Positions 28,501 to 36,055 of a stretch of DNA of 64,000 bases are shown in pieces. Numbering within the stretch: position 1 is the first letter of the stretch; each line of letters begins with the position of its first letter. The stretch is from assembly GCA_022447365.1 (NCBI GenBank), contig JAKVBL010000008.1, forward strand, positions 186,001-250,000, written 5' to 3'. Both the position numbers and the translations under genes were made by a program. The DNA comes from Oleiphilaceae bacterium. Lineage in GTDB: Bacteria > Pseudomonadota > Gammaproteobacteria > Pseudomonadales > Oleiphilaceae. The notes beneath the pieces are model-generated. The model worked only from the letters and a program-made list of their open reading frames with translations, searched no databases and had not been told where the DNA came from.

Positions 28501-29007
28501 CAGGCTGTTCAATCACTTCAAGATGGCAAAGAGCTCAATATAGAAGAAGCGATGCATGGTACAGAGGTAAATCTTCGAATACCTGCATTGATACCAGATG
28601 ATTACTTGCCTGACGTGCATTCACGACTTGTGCTCTACAAACGCATCTCTAGCTGTAAAAACAATGACGAATTGAAAGACTTGCAAATCGAAATGATCGA
28701 TCGCTTTGGTTTGTTACCCGAACCGAGCAAAAACTTATTACGTCAGACAGAATTGAAACTCCAAGCAGAGAAGCTTGGCATTGTGAAGGTCGATGCGGGC
28801 GCAACTAGTGGGTCGTTAGAGTTTGGCAAAACAACCGACATTGACCCATTAACATTGGTTCAGCTCGTTCAAAAATCTCCGCATTTATATCGCCTCGAAG
28901 GCGCTAGTAAGTTACGATTTGAGCTCAAAGCAACTACAGCCGACCAGAAGATTGAAGAAATCAAATCGCTGCTTAAGACATTGGCGCAACCGGCGCATAA
29001 TCGCTAA
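25540..29007 (+). CDS. mfd: Transcription-repair coupling factor Mfd
   Basis: A 1155-residue DNA translocase that removes RNA polymerase stalled at lesions and recruits UvrA. The N-terminal UvrB-like part (1-350) includes LPDWETLPYDNFSPHEDIISQRL (partial). The RNA polymerase-interacting domain follows (GAPVVHIDHGVGRYKGLETI, about 485). The RecG-like motor has Walker A GDVGFGKTEVA, DEEHRFGV, LTATPIPRTL and GRVGRSHHQAYAYLL. The C-terminal D7 autoinhibitory domain completes it. Length is as in E. coli (1148). Start MKNILV is at the first ATG. csiV follows after 9 bp, and mfd-csiV adjacency is known in Vibrio and Pseudomonas relatives. Confidence 0.97.
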   Translation: MKNILVNSDLFSDSTSQANRIACYQNAKPYLISEIIQNKQKSLTLVITNDMQEANALVKALEFLGDGSESGKAFILPDWETLPYDNFSPHEDIISQRLSTLAALRSMQNGVLVVPVQTLLQRLPPVDFIAANSLSLQIDGRFNPDDYRRSLEQVGYRHVDTVYEHGEYAVRGSIFDVYPMGSEFPIRIELFDDEIESLRSFDPETQRSKEKLKSIELLPAHEFPWDRASRLAFRNRWLDQFDEKSFSAPILRDIKEGIKPHGIEYYAPLFFESMTSLFEYLPDSTQLIFNAGFDDTLKAVWAEINERYEDRRHDVHQPILAPHTLFLAADECFSEINKLQRIELDTNNTRSDHGFVANAKDLPDLTIDDRLDIPAFRIKEFQKDFPGKLIVISESAGRRESLQDLFKDHQIEFEHSQTWQDTCDSDSSGLSLVVGPIESGFILGDDSMAVVTETELFGQLVRQTYKRRTSAESQDNFVKSLTELRVGAPVVHIDHGVGRYKGLETISVDGMTDEFLTLEYDSGSKLYVPIASLNLISRYSGTDESLAPLHKLGTDRWSTTKQKALEKIRDTAAELLEVYAKRAAKKGFKYSHPKQAYRAFCAGFPFEETPDQAVAINAVVQDMTKDQPMDRLVCGDVGFGKTEVAMRAAFIANYSSKQVAVLVPTTLLAQQHYQSFLDRFADTAVNVELISRFKTAKEQGKVLERVESGEVDILVGTHKLIQGNIKFKNLGLLIIDEEHRFGVQQKEKLKALRAEVDILTLTATPIPRTLNMAMGGVRDLSIIATPPAKRLSVKTFVRQKQDALIRESVLREILRGGQVYYLFNDVKNIEKEVEFLQKLIPESRVGFAHGQMRERELEQAMSDFYHQRFNVLVSSTIIETGIDIPNANTIIIDRSDKFGLAQLHQLRGRVGRSHHQAYAYLLTPAEKRLTRDAEKRLEAITAAQELGSGFMLATHDLEIRGAGELLGEEQSGQIQSVGFSLYMELLEQAVQSLQDGKELNIEEAMHGTEVNLRIPALIPDDYLPDVHSRLVLYKRISSCKNNDELKDLQIEMIDRFGLLPEPSKNLLRQTELKLQAEKLGIVKVDAGATSGSLEFGKTTDIDPLTLVQLVQKSPHLYRLEGASKLRFELKATTADQKIEEIKSLLKTLAQPAHNR

Positions 29008-29016
29008 GGATATATT

Positions 29017-29835
29017 TTGAGTTTACGTATTGGGTTACCATTCAAAGCACTGTTATGCGCTACGACCTTTATCCTCAGCAGCCCCATGTTCGCTGAAGAA
29101 GCTCCCCTAGACCAAGACGCTATCGAAAAACCTATCGATAGATATCAAATTGAGTTTGTATTATTCAAGCAACAAAACCCTGATCTTGAGGTTTTGGTTT
29201 TTGAGAAAGTGCGAACGCCAATTGAACCTAGCAGCTTTAATAATTTCTTGTACGACTATCTTGATTCTTCGCTAACCGCAACTCAACTACTACAGCCTCA
29301 GAAAGAAGATCAACGCCTTATTGATATTCCACGCCAGTTTGATGAGAAAGGCATTGATATTTTAGCTAGAGGCGCATGGCAACAAGAGATCGATAACGAC
29401 ACTAGAACACTTCCTATTATTTTGACGGGCTCCAATATCGACTTGGAAGAACCAACAGATTCGTCTGAAAATAACGATGCAAAACAGATGTTCGGATTTG
29501 AAGAATTTTACGGCGAACTTACTATCCGTCGATCGCGATATATGCACGCCGAGATCGATCTAGATTACATGTTTAAGCGGCCAGTCTCTTACTACTCATT
29601 AATCGACTACCTTCAAGATCCTTTCCCGAAGGCTTCATTTTTTAAATTGCTATTCATCTCAGATGAAGATCTAGCTAGTGGCGGCGTGCAAGAAGATAAC
29701 GGTGAAATTGTAATTAAGTCTTTTAACTTCAATCAAAGTAGGCGAATCAAAAACAATGAGATTCACTATTTAGATCACCCCTACTTAGGCCTGATCGTCA
29801 CTATTTCAAAATTGAATCTTCCGGAATATCCATAA
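29017..29835 (+). CDS. csiV: CsiV-family periplasmic protein
   Basis: A 272-residue exported protein. Residues 1-26 are a signal peptide (cleavage near SSPMFA-EE). The body matches the CsiV family in its opening [11 protein letters not shown] segment and in the closing [14 protein letters not shown]. In Vibrio cholerae CsiV is linked to cell-wall binding and survival with D-amino acids. The start is TTG at 29017, with AAGGA six bases upstream; it gives the full signal peptide and no ATG lies before the hydrophobic core. It is coupled to mfd (9 bp) and to yaiI (one shared base, TAATG). Confidence 0.8.
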   Translation: MSLRIGLPFKALLCATTFILSSPMFAEEAPLDQDAIEKPIDRYQIEFVLFKQQNPDLEVLVFEKVRTPIEPSSFNNFLYDYLDSSLTATQLLQPQKEDQRLIDIPRQFDEKGIDILARGAWQQEIDNDTRTLPIILTGSNIDLEEPTDSSENNDAKQMFGFEEFYGELTIRRSRYMHAEIDLDYMFKRPVSYYSLIDYLQDPFPKASFFKLLFISDEDLASGGVQEDNGEIVIKSFNFNQSRRIKNNEIHYLDHPYLGLIVTISKLNLPEYP

Positions 29836-30290
29836 TGGCGATGATATGGGTTGATGCCGACGCCTGCCCAAAGGCAATAAAAGAAATTCTACTTCGTGCG
29901 TCGAAGCGAACCGGCATTGAGATTACGTTCGTAGCAAATCATCATATTCCGATTCCCTCAGGTTATCCGCAGGTTAAAAGCGTCACAGTTTCGACTGGAT
30001 TTGACGTGGCAGACGATCTGATTGAAGAACAATCTGAACCTAATGATTTGGTGATTACTCAAGATATTCCATTGGCTGACGCGGTGCTTACTAAGGGCGC
30101 AAAAGTCATTAATACTCGGGGACAAAGCCTGACCAAGGAAAATATTAAGCAGCGCTTAAATATGAGAGATTTTCTAGAGATGATGCGTTCAAGCGGAGTT
30201 CAAACGGGAGGTCCAAAAGCGCTAGGTCCTCGAGAAATACAGGATTTCGCTAATGTCTTAGATAGATGGCTAGCGAAGATCCCAAAGTAA
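29835..30290 (+). CDS. yaiI: YaiI/YqxD family protein (UPF0178)
   Basis: A 151-residue protein of a widespread conserved family with a PIN-like nuclease fold. Conserved acidic marks are [13 protein letters not shown] near the start, VADDLIEE and [17 protein letters not shown]. The tail [16 protein letters not shown] is also typical. No biochemical role is established for the family; the acidic cluster suggests a metal-dependent nuclease. The ATG shares one base with the csiV stop, so it is translated from the mfd-csiV transcript. Confidence 0.9.
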   Translation: MAMIWVDADACPKAIKEILLRASKRTGIEITFVANHHIPIPSGYPQVKSVTVSTGFDVADDLIEEQSEPNDLVITQDIPLADAVLTKGAKVINTRGQSLTKENIKQRLNMRDFLEMMRSSGVQTGGPKALGPREIQDFANVLDRWLAKIPK

Positions 30291-30323
30291 GGGAGCGGCC
30301 ATCTACAGTCGATTAAACAGGCA

Positions 30324-31061
30324 TTAGGTTGTAGATAGGTACTGACTTAAAATAGCCTCAACAGATTTTATACCTGACTCTAAAGCCTCCCTGATTTCTT
30401 CCATCGTTATGGCTTCTAAGCCATGTAACCCAGCAGCCCAATTTACACTCACAGCAAGGCAGGCGTAATTTAATTCAAGCTCAATCGCGAGCGACGCTTC
30501 AGGCATACCAGTCATGCCGATCATGTCACCACCATCTTGCTTGATTCGCATCACCTCTGCTGCACTTTCGAGACGAGGGCCGTTAGTAGCGGCATACACC
30601 CCGCAAGGTAAGATATCGATGTTCTGATCGCGAGCAGCGGTGATTAAACCCTTTCTGATCGACTGTGTGTAAGGTTCAGTAAAGTCGATATGACCAAGTT
30701 TACCGTCACTACCATCATATATCGTATGCTCCCTTCCCCATGTGTAATCAATAATTTGATCTGGCACTGCCAGCGCCTTGGGTGGCATATGACTATGTAT
30801 CCCGCCAACCGCGTTGATGGCTACAACATCTTTAACGCCTAGCTGCATTAAAGCATGCATGTTTGCACGATAGTTAATCTTATGTGGAGGAATGTTATGT
30901 GGTTGCCCGTGACGAGCTAAAAAAACAATATCTTTTCCTGCGAGGGTTCCTTTTTGAAATATTCCACTCGGCGCACCGTATGGAGTATCAAGATTGCGGT
31001 CTTCTTTTAGCTCAAAGTTACCAAGTTGGTTTAAGCCGGTTCCACCAATAATTGCGTGCAT
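30324..31061 (-). CDS. S-methyl-5'-thioinosine phosphorylase (MTIP)
   Basis: A 245-residue purine nucleoside phosphorylase of the MTAP/PNP class. It splits methylthioinosine (or methylthioadenosine) with phosphate to hypoxanthine and 5-methylthioribose-1-phosphate, salvaging the by-product of polyamine and autoinducer synthesis. Visible marks are IIGGTGLNQ, the phosphate loop FLARHGQPHNIPPHKINYRAN, and ATNGPRLESAAEVMRI followed by MTGMPEASLAIELEL. Gene order beside nagZ and psrA is that of P. aeruginosa PA3004, which was shown to prefer methylthioinosine. It is the last gene of the psrA operon, one base after the channel gene. Specificity is inferred from that context. Confidence 0.85.
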   Translation of the reverse strand: MHAIIGGTGLNQLGNFELKEDRNLDTPYGAPSGIFQKGTLAGKDIVFLARHGQPHNIPPHKINYRANMHALMQLGVKDVVAINAVGGIHSHMPPKALAVPDQIIDYTWGREHTIYDGSDGKLGHIDFTEPYTQSIRKGLITAARDQNIDILPCGVYAATNGPRLESAAEVMRIKQDGGDMIGMTGMPEASLAIELELNYACLAVSVNWAAGLHGLEAITMEEIREALESGIKSVEAILSQYLSTT

Positions 31062-31062
31062 A

Positions 31063-32199
31063 TTAACCTTCGTTTGTAGGCTGAGACGGCATCAACTGCA
31101 AACCGCTTGAAGTAAGTTCTGGAAGGTGGACTGTCGATGTAGGGAATGCGAACTCAGCGCCCTCACCTTCAATAATGTTTATAACTTGAACAAGAACATC
31201 TTGCTTCACTGAATGATACTCAATCCAGTCAGTCGTCTTCGTAAAGGTATAGATAAAGAAGTCGAGAGATGACGCGCCAAACGAGTCAAAATTTACAATT
31301 AATGTTTGCTTAGTATCGATATCAGGATGCTTCTTAAGCATCGCCTTAACCTTAGCAACAATGTTCTCGAGCTGATCAGAGTCGTCATAACGGACGCCAA
31401 TTTTCTCATAGATTCGACGGTGACTCATACGTGATGGGTTTTGTACTGAAATATTTGCGAATGCTTGGTTTGGTACGTATAGCGGTCGCTTATCAAAGGT
31501 TCGAATTGTCGTTAAACGCCAACCGATTTTCTCTACGGTACCTTCAATTTCTTGATCAGGAGAGCGAATCCATTCGCCAACTTTGAACGGTCTGTCCAAA
31601 TAGATCATCAGCCCGCCGAAGAAGTTCGCTAGCAAGTCTTTCGCCGCAAAACCAACAGCAATGCCGCCAATACCACCAAAGGCTAATACACCACTAATAC
31701 TAAAACCTAATGTCTGTAAAACAACGAGAACTGCAGTGATAATAGTCGAAGCCCGAAGAAGTTTACCCAATGCGTGCACAGTAGTTTCATCGATAGGCTC
31801 CTCAACTCTATCTGGATCGATAAGCAAGGTTTCTGTTTGCGCAATAAACCCTACTACGAACCAAGTTAGACAGAAGATAACCCCGATACGCTGAATTGGC
31901 TCAACAAAATCGAAAACAACTACGTTTGAGTATTGATCGGCAGTATATGCCGCCATGGAAAGGCCGACGATCCAGATACCAAGGGAGACAGGACGTCTTG
32001 CTGCGTGTAGTAATGCATCGTCCCATAAATTCTCCGTCTTGGTGAACTGGATTTCGACTCGTTTGAATATCCGTTTTGAAATATAACTTGCTAATGCTGT
32101 GAGTACGACAACAGCGAAAATTTCAATGACACTACGCACACCGGAATTCGTATATCCAAGGTCGGCTAGAAACTGATTACTAGACTCCAGAAAATCCAT
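31063..32199 (-). CDS. MscS-type mechanosensitive ion channel
   Basis: A 378-residue inner membrane protein with about five helices before the MscS core. The pore helix and beta-domain entry read VLAFGGIGGIAVGFAAKDLLANFFGGL (quoted in part) and IYLDRPFKVGEWI (about residues 180-215). After that come the beta domain (GTVEKIGWRLTTIRTFDKRPLYVPN) and alpha-beta cytoplasmic cage. The number of helices suggests the YnaI/YbdG group, not E. coli MscS itself. It lets solutes out on sudden loss of external osmolarity, fitting a salt-exposed life. It is coupled with nagZ (5 bp) and the phosphorylase (1 bp). Confidence 0.9.
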   Translation of the reverse strand: MDFLESSNQFLADLGYTNSGVRSVIEIFAVVVLTALASYISKRIFKRVEIQFTKTENLWDDALLHAARRPVSLGIWIVGLSMAAYTADQYSNVVVFDFVEPIQRIGVIFCLTWFVVGFIAQTETLLIDPDRVEEPIDETTVHALGKLLRASTIITAVLVVLQTLGFSISGVLAFGGIGGIAVGFAAKDLLANFFGGLMIYLDRPFKVGEWIRSPDQEIEGTVEKIGWRLTTIRTFDKRPLYVPNQAFANISVQNPSRMSHRRIYEKIGVRYDDSDQLENIVAKVKAMLKKHPDIDTKQTLIVNFDSFGASSLDFFIYTFTKTTDWIEYHSVKQDVLVQVINIIEGEGAEFAFPTSTVHLPELTSSGLQLMPSQPTNEG

Positions 32200-32204
32200 T
32201 TAGC

Positions 32205-33242
32205 TTACACCTTATTATTTATATTCTTGACGATTTCTTGAGCATTCTGCCAACGCACAGACCCTATTAGAGTGGATCGATTTTCAACAATACGCTTACG
32301 CATCTTATTAATACGCGTGCGTGAAACATCAGAGTAATCCGACAAATCAGCTTCTAACACAATCTGCTCAGCCGCTTCTGAGTTATTACACACTAAGATC
32401 ATATCGCACCCTGCCTGAAGAGCTGCCTTAGCACGATCTAAAAATGAGCCTGCAACACTAGCGCCTTCCATCGTAAGATCATCGCTAAAGACAACACCAT
32501 CAAAGTGTAGCTCCTGTCTCAAAATTTGCTGTATCCATGTTTTTGAGAAACCAGCTGGTTCGGGGGAGACTGACGGATAAATTACGTGCGCAGGCATAAC
32601 TGCATCCATTCCGTCCTGCGCTAGATCAGCAAAGACTTTTAAGTCACGCGCAAAAATATCATCTTTCGAACGCTCATCGATTGGTATTGCAACATGGGAG
32701 TCAGCAGCAACCGCTCCATGCCCAGGAAAATGTTTACCCGTCGTAGCCATACCTGCATCGTGCATCCCCTCCATAAATGCTTTGGCAAGAACAGACAAAA
32801 CATGAGGATCTGACGAAAAAGAACGATCACCTATGACTGCCGAGATGCCATCGTCGATATCTAGTACTGGCGCAAAACTTATATCAATATCTATGTCTAT
32901 TAATTCGCTTGCCATTAACCAGCCAAGTTCACGAGCATATGAAAGTCCACGTTCTGGTTCAACAGAATAAAGTTCACCTAGTCTCGCCATTGGCGGTATA
33001 TGCGTAAACCCATCACGAAATCGCTGTACTCGTCCACCTTCATGATCCACAGCAATTAAGATATTCGGGCGCGCGTCACGGATTTCGTTAACGAGCGTGA
33101 CAAGCTGCGACTTAGAATCAAAGTTACGTGTAAATAGAATTAATCCGCCTACTTGCGTATTTTGTATCAACTGAGTTTCGCGATCGGAGAGTTGCAAGCC
33201 TTCGATGTCTAACATCACTGGGCCGAGTGGGGTCTGATTCAT
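32205..33242 (-). CDS. nagZ: Beta-N-acetylglucosaminidase NagZ
   Basis: A 345-residue cytoplasmic GH3 enzyme that removes GlcNAc from anhydromuropeptides in cell-wall recycling. Marks are VMLDIEGLQLS, ILIAVDHEGGRVQRFRDGFT, the His-Asp catalytic dyad in KHFPGHGAVAADSH, and the nucleophile Asp in FSDDLTMEGAS. The start MNQTPLGP at 33242 aligns with the family; the frame runs 17 more codons into the transpeptidase gene. Only 7 bp separate it from the L,D-transpeptidase gene, another peptidoglycan enzyme. Confidence 0.95.
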   Translation of the reverse strand: MNQTPLGPVMLDIEGLQLSDRETQLIQNTQVGGLILFTRNFDSKSQLVTLVNEIRDARPNILIAVDHEGGRVQRFRDGFTHIPPMARLGELYSVEPERGLSYARELGWLMASELIDIDIDISFAPVLDIDDGISAVIGDRSFSSDPHVLSVLAKAFMEGMHDAGMATTGKHFPGHGAVAADSHVAIPIDERSKDDIFARDLKVFADLAQDGMDAVMPAHVIYPSVSPEPAGFSKTWIQQILRQELHFDGVVFSDDLTMEGASVAGSFLDRAKAALQAGCDMILVCNNSEAAEQIVLEADLSDYSDVSRTRINKMRKRIVENRSTLIGSVRWQNAQEIVKNINNKV

Positions 33243-33249
33243 AGTCGTA

Positions 33250-33732
33250 TTAATTCTGTATCTGTACTTGTGTATAAATTGGAGTCTGATCAAACAATGT
33301 AATTACATCATCACAACGCATCCGAATGCACCCATGTGACAACGGCCGATCAATTGGCTCTTGATCAGGAGTACCGTGGATATAAATATAACGATTCTTG
33401 CTATCAACCTCTCCTAGACGGTTGAAGCCTGGCTCGCAGCCGCTCAACCATAGTATGCGTGACAATATCCAGTCTTCATCAGGTTCAGCTAGATATCGAG
33501 CTTCAGTAAATGACTTTATTTGTGGGGTTCGCGCCTTAAACACCGTATCGCGGGAAAACTGGTGACCGATTTTGTGCTTAACAATGTGATATCCGAGCGG
33601 GGTACAAAAAGAACCTTCAAGTTGACCGCTGCCATTCTTCGCAGTAGAGACTGGATAAACTGTGCGGTTTCCGTCTAAGTCAAAACTATGAAGTTCTTGC
33701 TTGGATAGAAATATGAGAATGCGTTGAATCAT
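33250..33732 (-). CDS. L,D-transpeptidase (YkuD domain)
   Basis: A 160-residue protein almost entirely made of one YkuD domain. The catalytic motif is IHGTPDQEPIDRPLSHGCIRM (partial here), with nucleophile Cys in SHGCIRM at about residue 136. YkuD enzymes form or alter peptidoglycan cross-links, or attach lipoproteins. No signal peptide is evident at the N-terminus (MIQRILIFLSKQELH is short and poor), although the enzyme should work in the periplasm; similar small YkuD proteins occur in this position in other gammaproteobacteria. It is second in the psrA operon, 56 bp after psrA. Confidence 0.88.
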   Translation of the reverse strand: MIQRILIFLSKQELHSFDLDGNRTVYPVSTAKNGSGQLEGSFCTPLGYHIVKHKIGHQFSRDTVFKARTPQIKSFTEARYLAEPDEDWILSRILWLSGCEPGFNRLGEVDSKNRYIYIHGTPDQEPIDRPLSHGCIRMRCDDVITLFDQTPIYTQVQIQN

Positions 33733-33788
33733 TTAGCTAACCTCTTAAAGCCGAAAAAAGATTAGCAATACAACAGGATCTAATCGAG

Positions 33789-34433
33789 TTAATTAACGTC
33801 CATTGCTGGAGCGGTTATCCCCGCCAACATATATGGAACAATTAGATCAACGATTTCCTCAGGATTAGCCTTCGCGTCTTTACTATTTTCTAGAATTTCA
33901 GCTAATGGCTGAATGCTCGACATCGTAAATGCGATCGAGCCCAAAGTGAATTGTGTACGCCAAAAACGTTCTTTAGTGCTTAGCTCTGGCGTACTCAAAC
34001 GCACAAGTTCTAGAAAGAGTCTAAATGTCTTAGCGTACTCTTGCTCTAAGTAAAGACGCAGGTGCCCTTGCGACTGAGTATATGCCAAGCCCATTAAGCG
34101 CATAAATACCGCAACACCATTTTCGTGACTGCTAGGAATCTTTAGCAGGCTATGCATGTACAGTTTTAAGATATCCTCTAGGCTAGGGATATTATCCTTC
34201 CCCCAGCCATGTTCTTTTGAGGTATCTTCCATAATCTTACTGAGAGGACCAAGAAAGCGAGAAAAAACAGCCTGAATCAACGCGTTCTTTGAGCCAAAGT
34301 GATAGTTTACAGCCGCTAAGTTGACGTTAGCCTTGCTAGTAATCATTCTTAAGGACGTTTCAGAGAAACCTTTTTCGGCGAAAAGGAGTTCAGCAGCATC
34401 TAAGATTTTGTCAACGGTTTCTAATTGAGGCAT
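33789..34433 (-). CDS. psrA: TetR-family fatty-acid-responsive regulator PsrA
   Basis: A 214-residue repressor/activator. The N-terminal helix-turn-helix (ETVDKILDAAELLFAEKGF, then NLAAVNYHFGSKNALIQAVF) is almost identical to P. aeruginosa PsrA, as is FSRFLGP after it. The C-terminal ligand domain (about 60-205) includes VFMRLMGLAYTQSQGHLRLYLE. In Pseudomonas, PsrA binds long-chain fatty acids and controls rpoS and beta-oxidation genes. Two PsrA-type boxes lie 17-43 bp upstream of the start, so it probably controls itself and the cell-wall genes downstream. Identity is supported by similarity and by the nagZ neighbourhood. Confidence 0.9.
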   Translation of the reverse strand: MPQLETVDKILDAAELLFAEKGFSETSLRMITSKANVNLAAVNYHFGSKNALIQAVFSRFLGPLSKIMEDTSKEHGWGKDNIPSLEDILKLYMHSLLKIPSSHENGVAVFMRLMGLAYTQSQGHLRLYLEQEYAKTFRLFLELVRLSTPELSTKERFWRTQFTLGSIAFTMSSIQPLAEILENSKDAKANPEEIVDLIVPYMLAGITAPAMDVN

Positions 34434-34449
34434 TTAAGATAATCTATTC

Positions 34450-34476
34450 TAAACAACTGTTTCAAACATACGTTTG
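34450..34476. promoter_or_regulatory. psrA: Two joined PsrA boxes upstream of psrA
   Basis: CAAACATACGTTTG (34463-34476) is a perfect match to the PsrA consensus (G/C)AAAC(N2-4)GTTT(G/C). TAAACAACTGTTTC (34450-34463) matches all but the first base and shares base 34463 with it. The position suits repression of the psrA operon. Confidence 0.7.
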
Positions 34477-34513
34477 ACCACGCAAGCTGTCAAGAATTGC
34501 CTTGTTAATTTGT

Positions 34514-35341
34514 CTAAGGTGACAAATTAATTTCCCCGCCCTCGCTCAAATAAATCGTTTGCAGTTTTTTATAAGCGCGCTGTGCTTCAACGACGAACTG
34601 CGCATAGAGGCGAAAATGGCGTGGGCTGCTCAACACACGATGAAGCTGATTAGCTTTTGAATATTGGATTAGAACGTTAAATTGATTGTTATATAGATGT
34701 CGATTGTAACGACCGAGTGCTGAGCAACGCCAGGCTAAGCCACTCACACCCTCAAGAAATTGAACATGTGATCTTGCCTGGGACACCAAGAGGTTTCGTT
34801 TCGCCGCCAGCTCATAAAGTGTCGCTCTGCCAGTCACAATGCTTTGAAGACTAGTGAATGCCAATACACAACACAGCACAAAAACGCCGAAAGAGATCCC
34901 AGCAATTACTGGGTGAACGATGCCTGTCAACGCGACGATAAAGGCACCGAGCGAAACGCTCCCACCCATCAAAAAAATATCACGCATTTTCTTAGCTTGA
35001 TCAAACTCCCAATTGTTCGGGTAATCATCAAGCGTTAAGGATGGTATGCTCAACAGATTTACTCTTTCGCAACTTGCCAATAGCCTTTGTTGCATCGCTA
35101 TATCGTGTTGAGTTGCTTCGTCTACAGGAGAGCTTAGTAATGACTTAGGTCTATTCGTATTCGGATCATGCGAACTATAACTTGCAGAAGCATCTCCACT
35201 GCGGCTCTTAGTTTCGCCTAGTGGTGGGTTTTGACCAAGCGCTTTATCAGGAATATCTTTTTTCGTATCAGGGTTGCTAGCCAACGAAGAAACATCATCT
35301 CGAGTACTTGCACGACCCTCTCCATGATTAACTTTAGACAA
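34514..35341 (-). CDS. Two-helix membrane protein, function unknown
   Basis: A 275-residue protein I do not recognise. Residues 1-80 are hydrophilic and low in complexity (Ser, Asp, Asn, Pro), probably disordered. Residues about 90-118 form a polar helix, then two close membrane helices (about 122-142 and 146-166: GGSVSLGAFIVALTGIV and ISFGVFVLCCVLAF). The C-terminal 100 residues are basic and probably helical (LLVSQARSHVQFLEGVSGLAWR). It might be a small sensor or a scaffold in the inner membrane. It lies alone between psrA and the divergent riboflavin synthase gene; a GGATTTA-like stretch but no clear ribosome site precedes the start. Confidence 0.65.
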   Translation of the reverse strand: MSKVNHGEGRASTRDDVSSLASNPDTKKDIPDKALGQNPPLGETKSRSGDASASYSSHDPNTNRPKSLLSSPVDEATQHDIAMQQRLLASCERVNLLSIPSLTLDDYPNNWEFDQAKKMRDIFLMGGSVSLGAFIVALTGIVHPVIAGISFGVFVLCCVLAFTSLQSIVTGRATLYELAAKRNLLVSQARSHVQFLEGVSGLAWRCSALGRYNRHLYNNQFNVLIQYSKANQLHRVLSSPRHFRLYAQFVVEAQRAYKKLQTIYLSEGGEINLSP

Positions 35342-35425
35342 GCGATAAATCCTTCTGTAAATTTGCCAATGTTATCGGCGTAACCGACAAAAACTTTAGC
35401 AAATTAACGCGATTTGAGAGGACTA

Positions 35426-36040
35426 ATGTTTACAGGAATCGTACAAGGCAAAGCCAAGATTATAGACATAGAAAACTTTGAAGATTTGAAACGCTTTAAG
35501 GTTGAGTTTCCCACTGACGCACTAAAAGGGCTTCAACAAGGAGCAAGTATTTCTCTTAACGGCGTATGCCTAACAGTAACCGAATACTCTATAACAAGCT
35601 CAATTGCAAAGTTTGATGTGATGATCGAAACATTGTCCGTTACAAATCTTAATATGCTTAACATATCAGATAGCGTTAACTATGAACGCGCTGCCACCTT
35701 TGGAAAGGAGATCGGCGGGCACGTGATGTCTGGCCACATCTCAGACACAGTCACTCTTCTTAAGCGCATAGAAACGGAAACCAATTGCGAGCTAGTATTT
35801 AGCATCTCAGATAAGCTGCAAAAATACGTTTTGCCAAAAGGTTTCGTTGGCCTTAATGGATGTAGTTTAACTATTGGATCAGGAGTAACGGATCAGTTTA
35901 GCGTCTATTTGATACCTGAAACGCTTAATATGACGAACTTTGGAACGATGTCCGAAGGGGACATAGTAAACTTAGAGATCGACCCTCAAACTCAAGCAAT
36001 AGTCGATACGGTAGAGAGATACTTGAAAAGGGATCAATAA
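35426..36040 (+). CDS. ribC: Riboflavin synthase, alpha chain
   Basis: A 204-residue enzyme with two tandem lumazine-binding barrels; it forms riboflavin from two 6,7-dimethyl-8-ribityllumazine. Domain 1 begins MFTGIVQGKAKI and has SLNGVCLTV; domain 2 has GHVMSGHISD, then GFVGLNGCSLTIG, and the tail EIDPQTQAIVDTVERYL. It belongs to the E. coli RibC subgroup. The ATG at 35426 was chosen because of GAGAGGA five bases upstream; the frame runs four codons further. No other rib gene and no FMN riboswitch is next to it, so it may be a second copy in the genome. Confidence 0.93.
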   Translation: MFTGIVQGKAKIIDIENFEDLKRFKVEFPTDALKGLQQGASISLNGVCLTVTEYSITSSIAKFDVMIETLSVTNLNMLNISDSVNYERAATFGKEIGGHVMSGHISDTVTLLKRIETETNCELVFSISDKLQKYVLPKGFVGLNGCSLTIGSGVTDQFSVYLIPETLNMTNFGTMSEGDIVNLEIDPQTQAIVDTVERYLKRDQ

Positions 36041-36055
36041 TTGATCCCCTTATAT

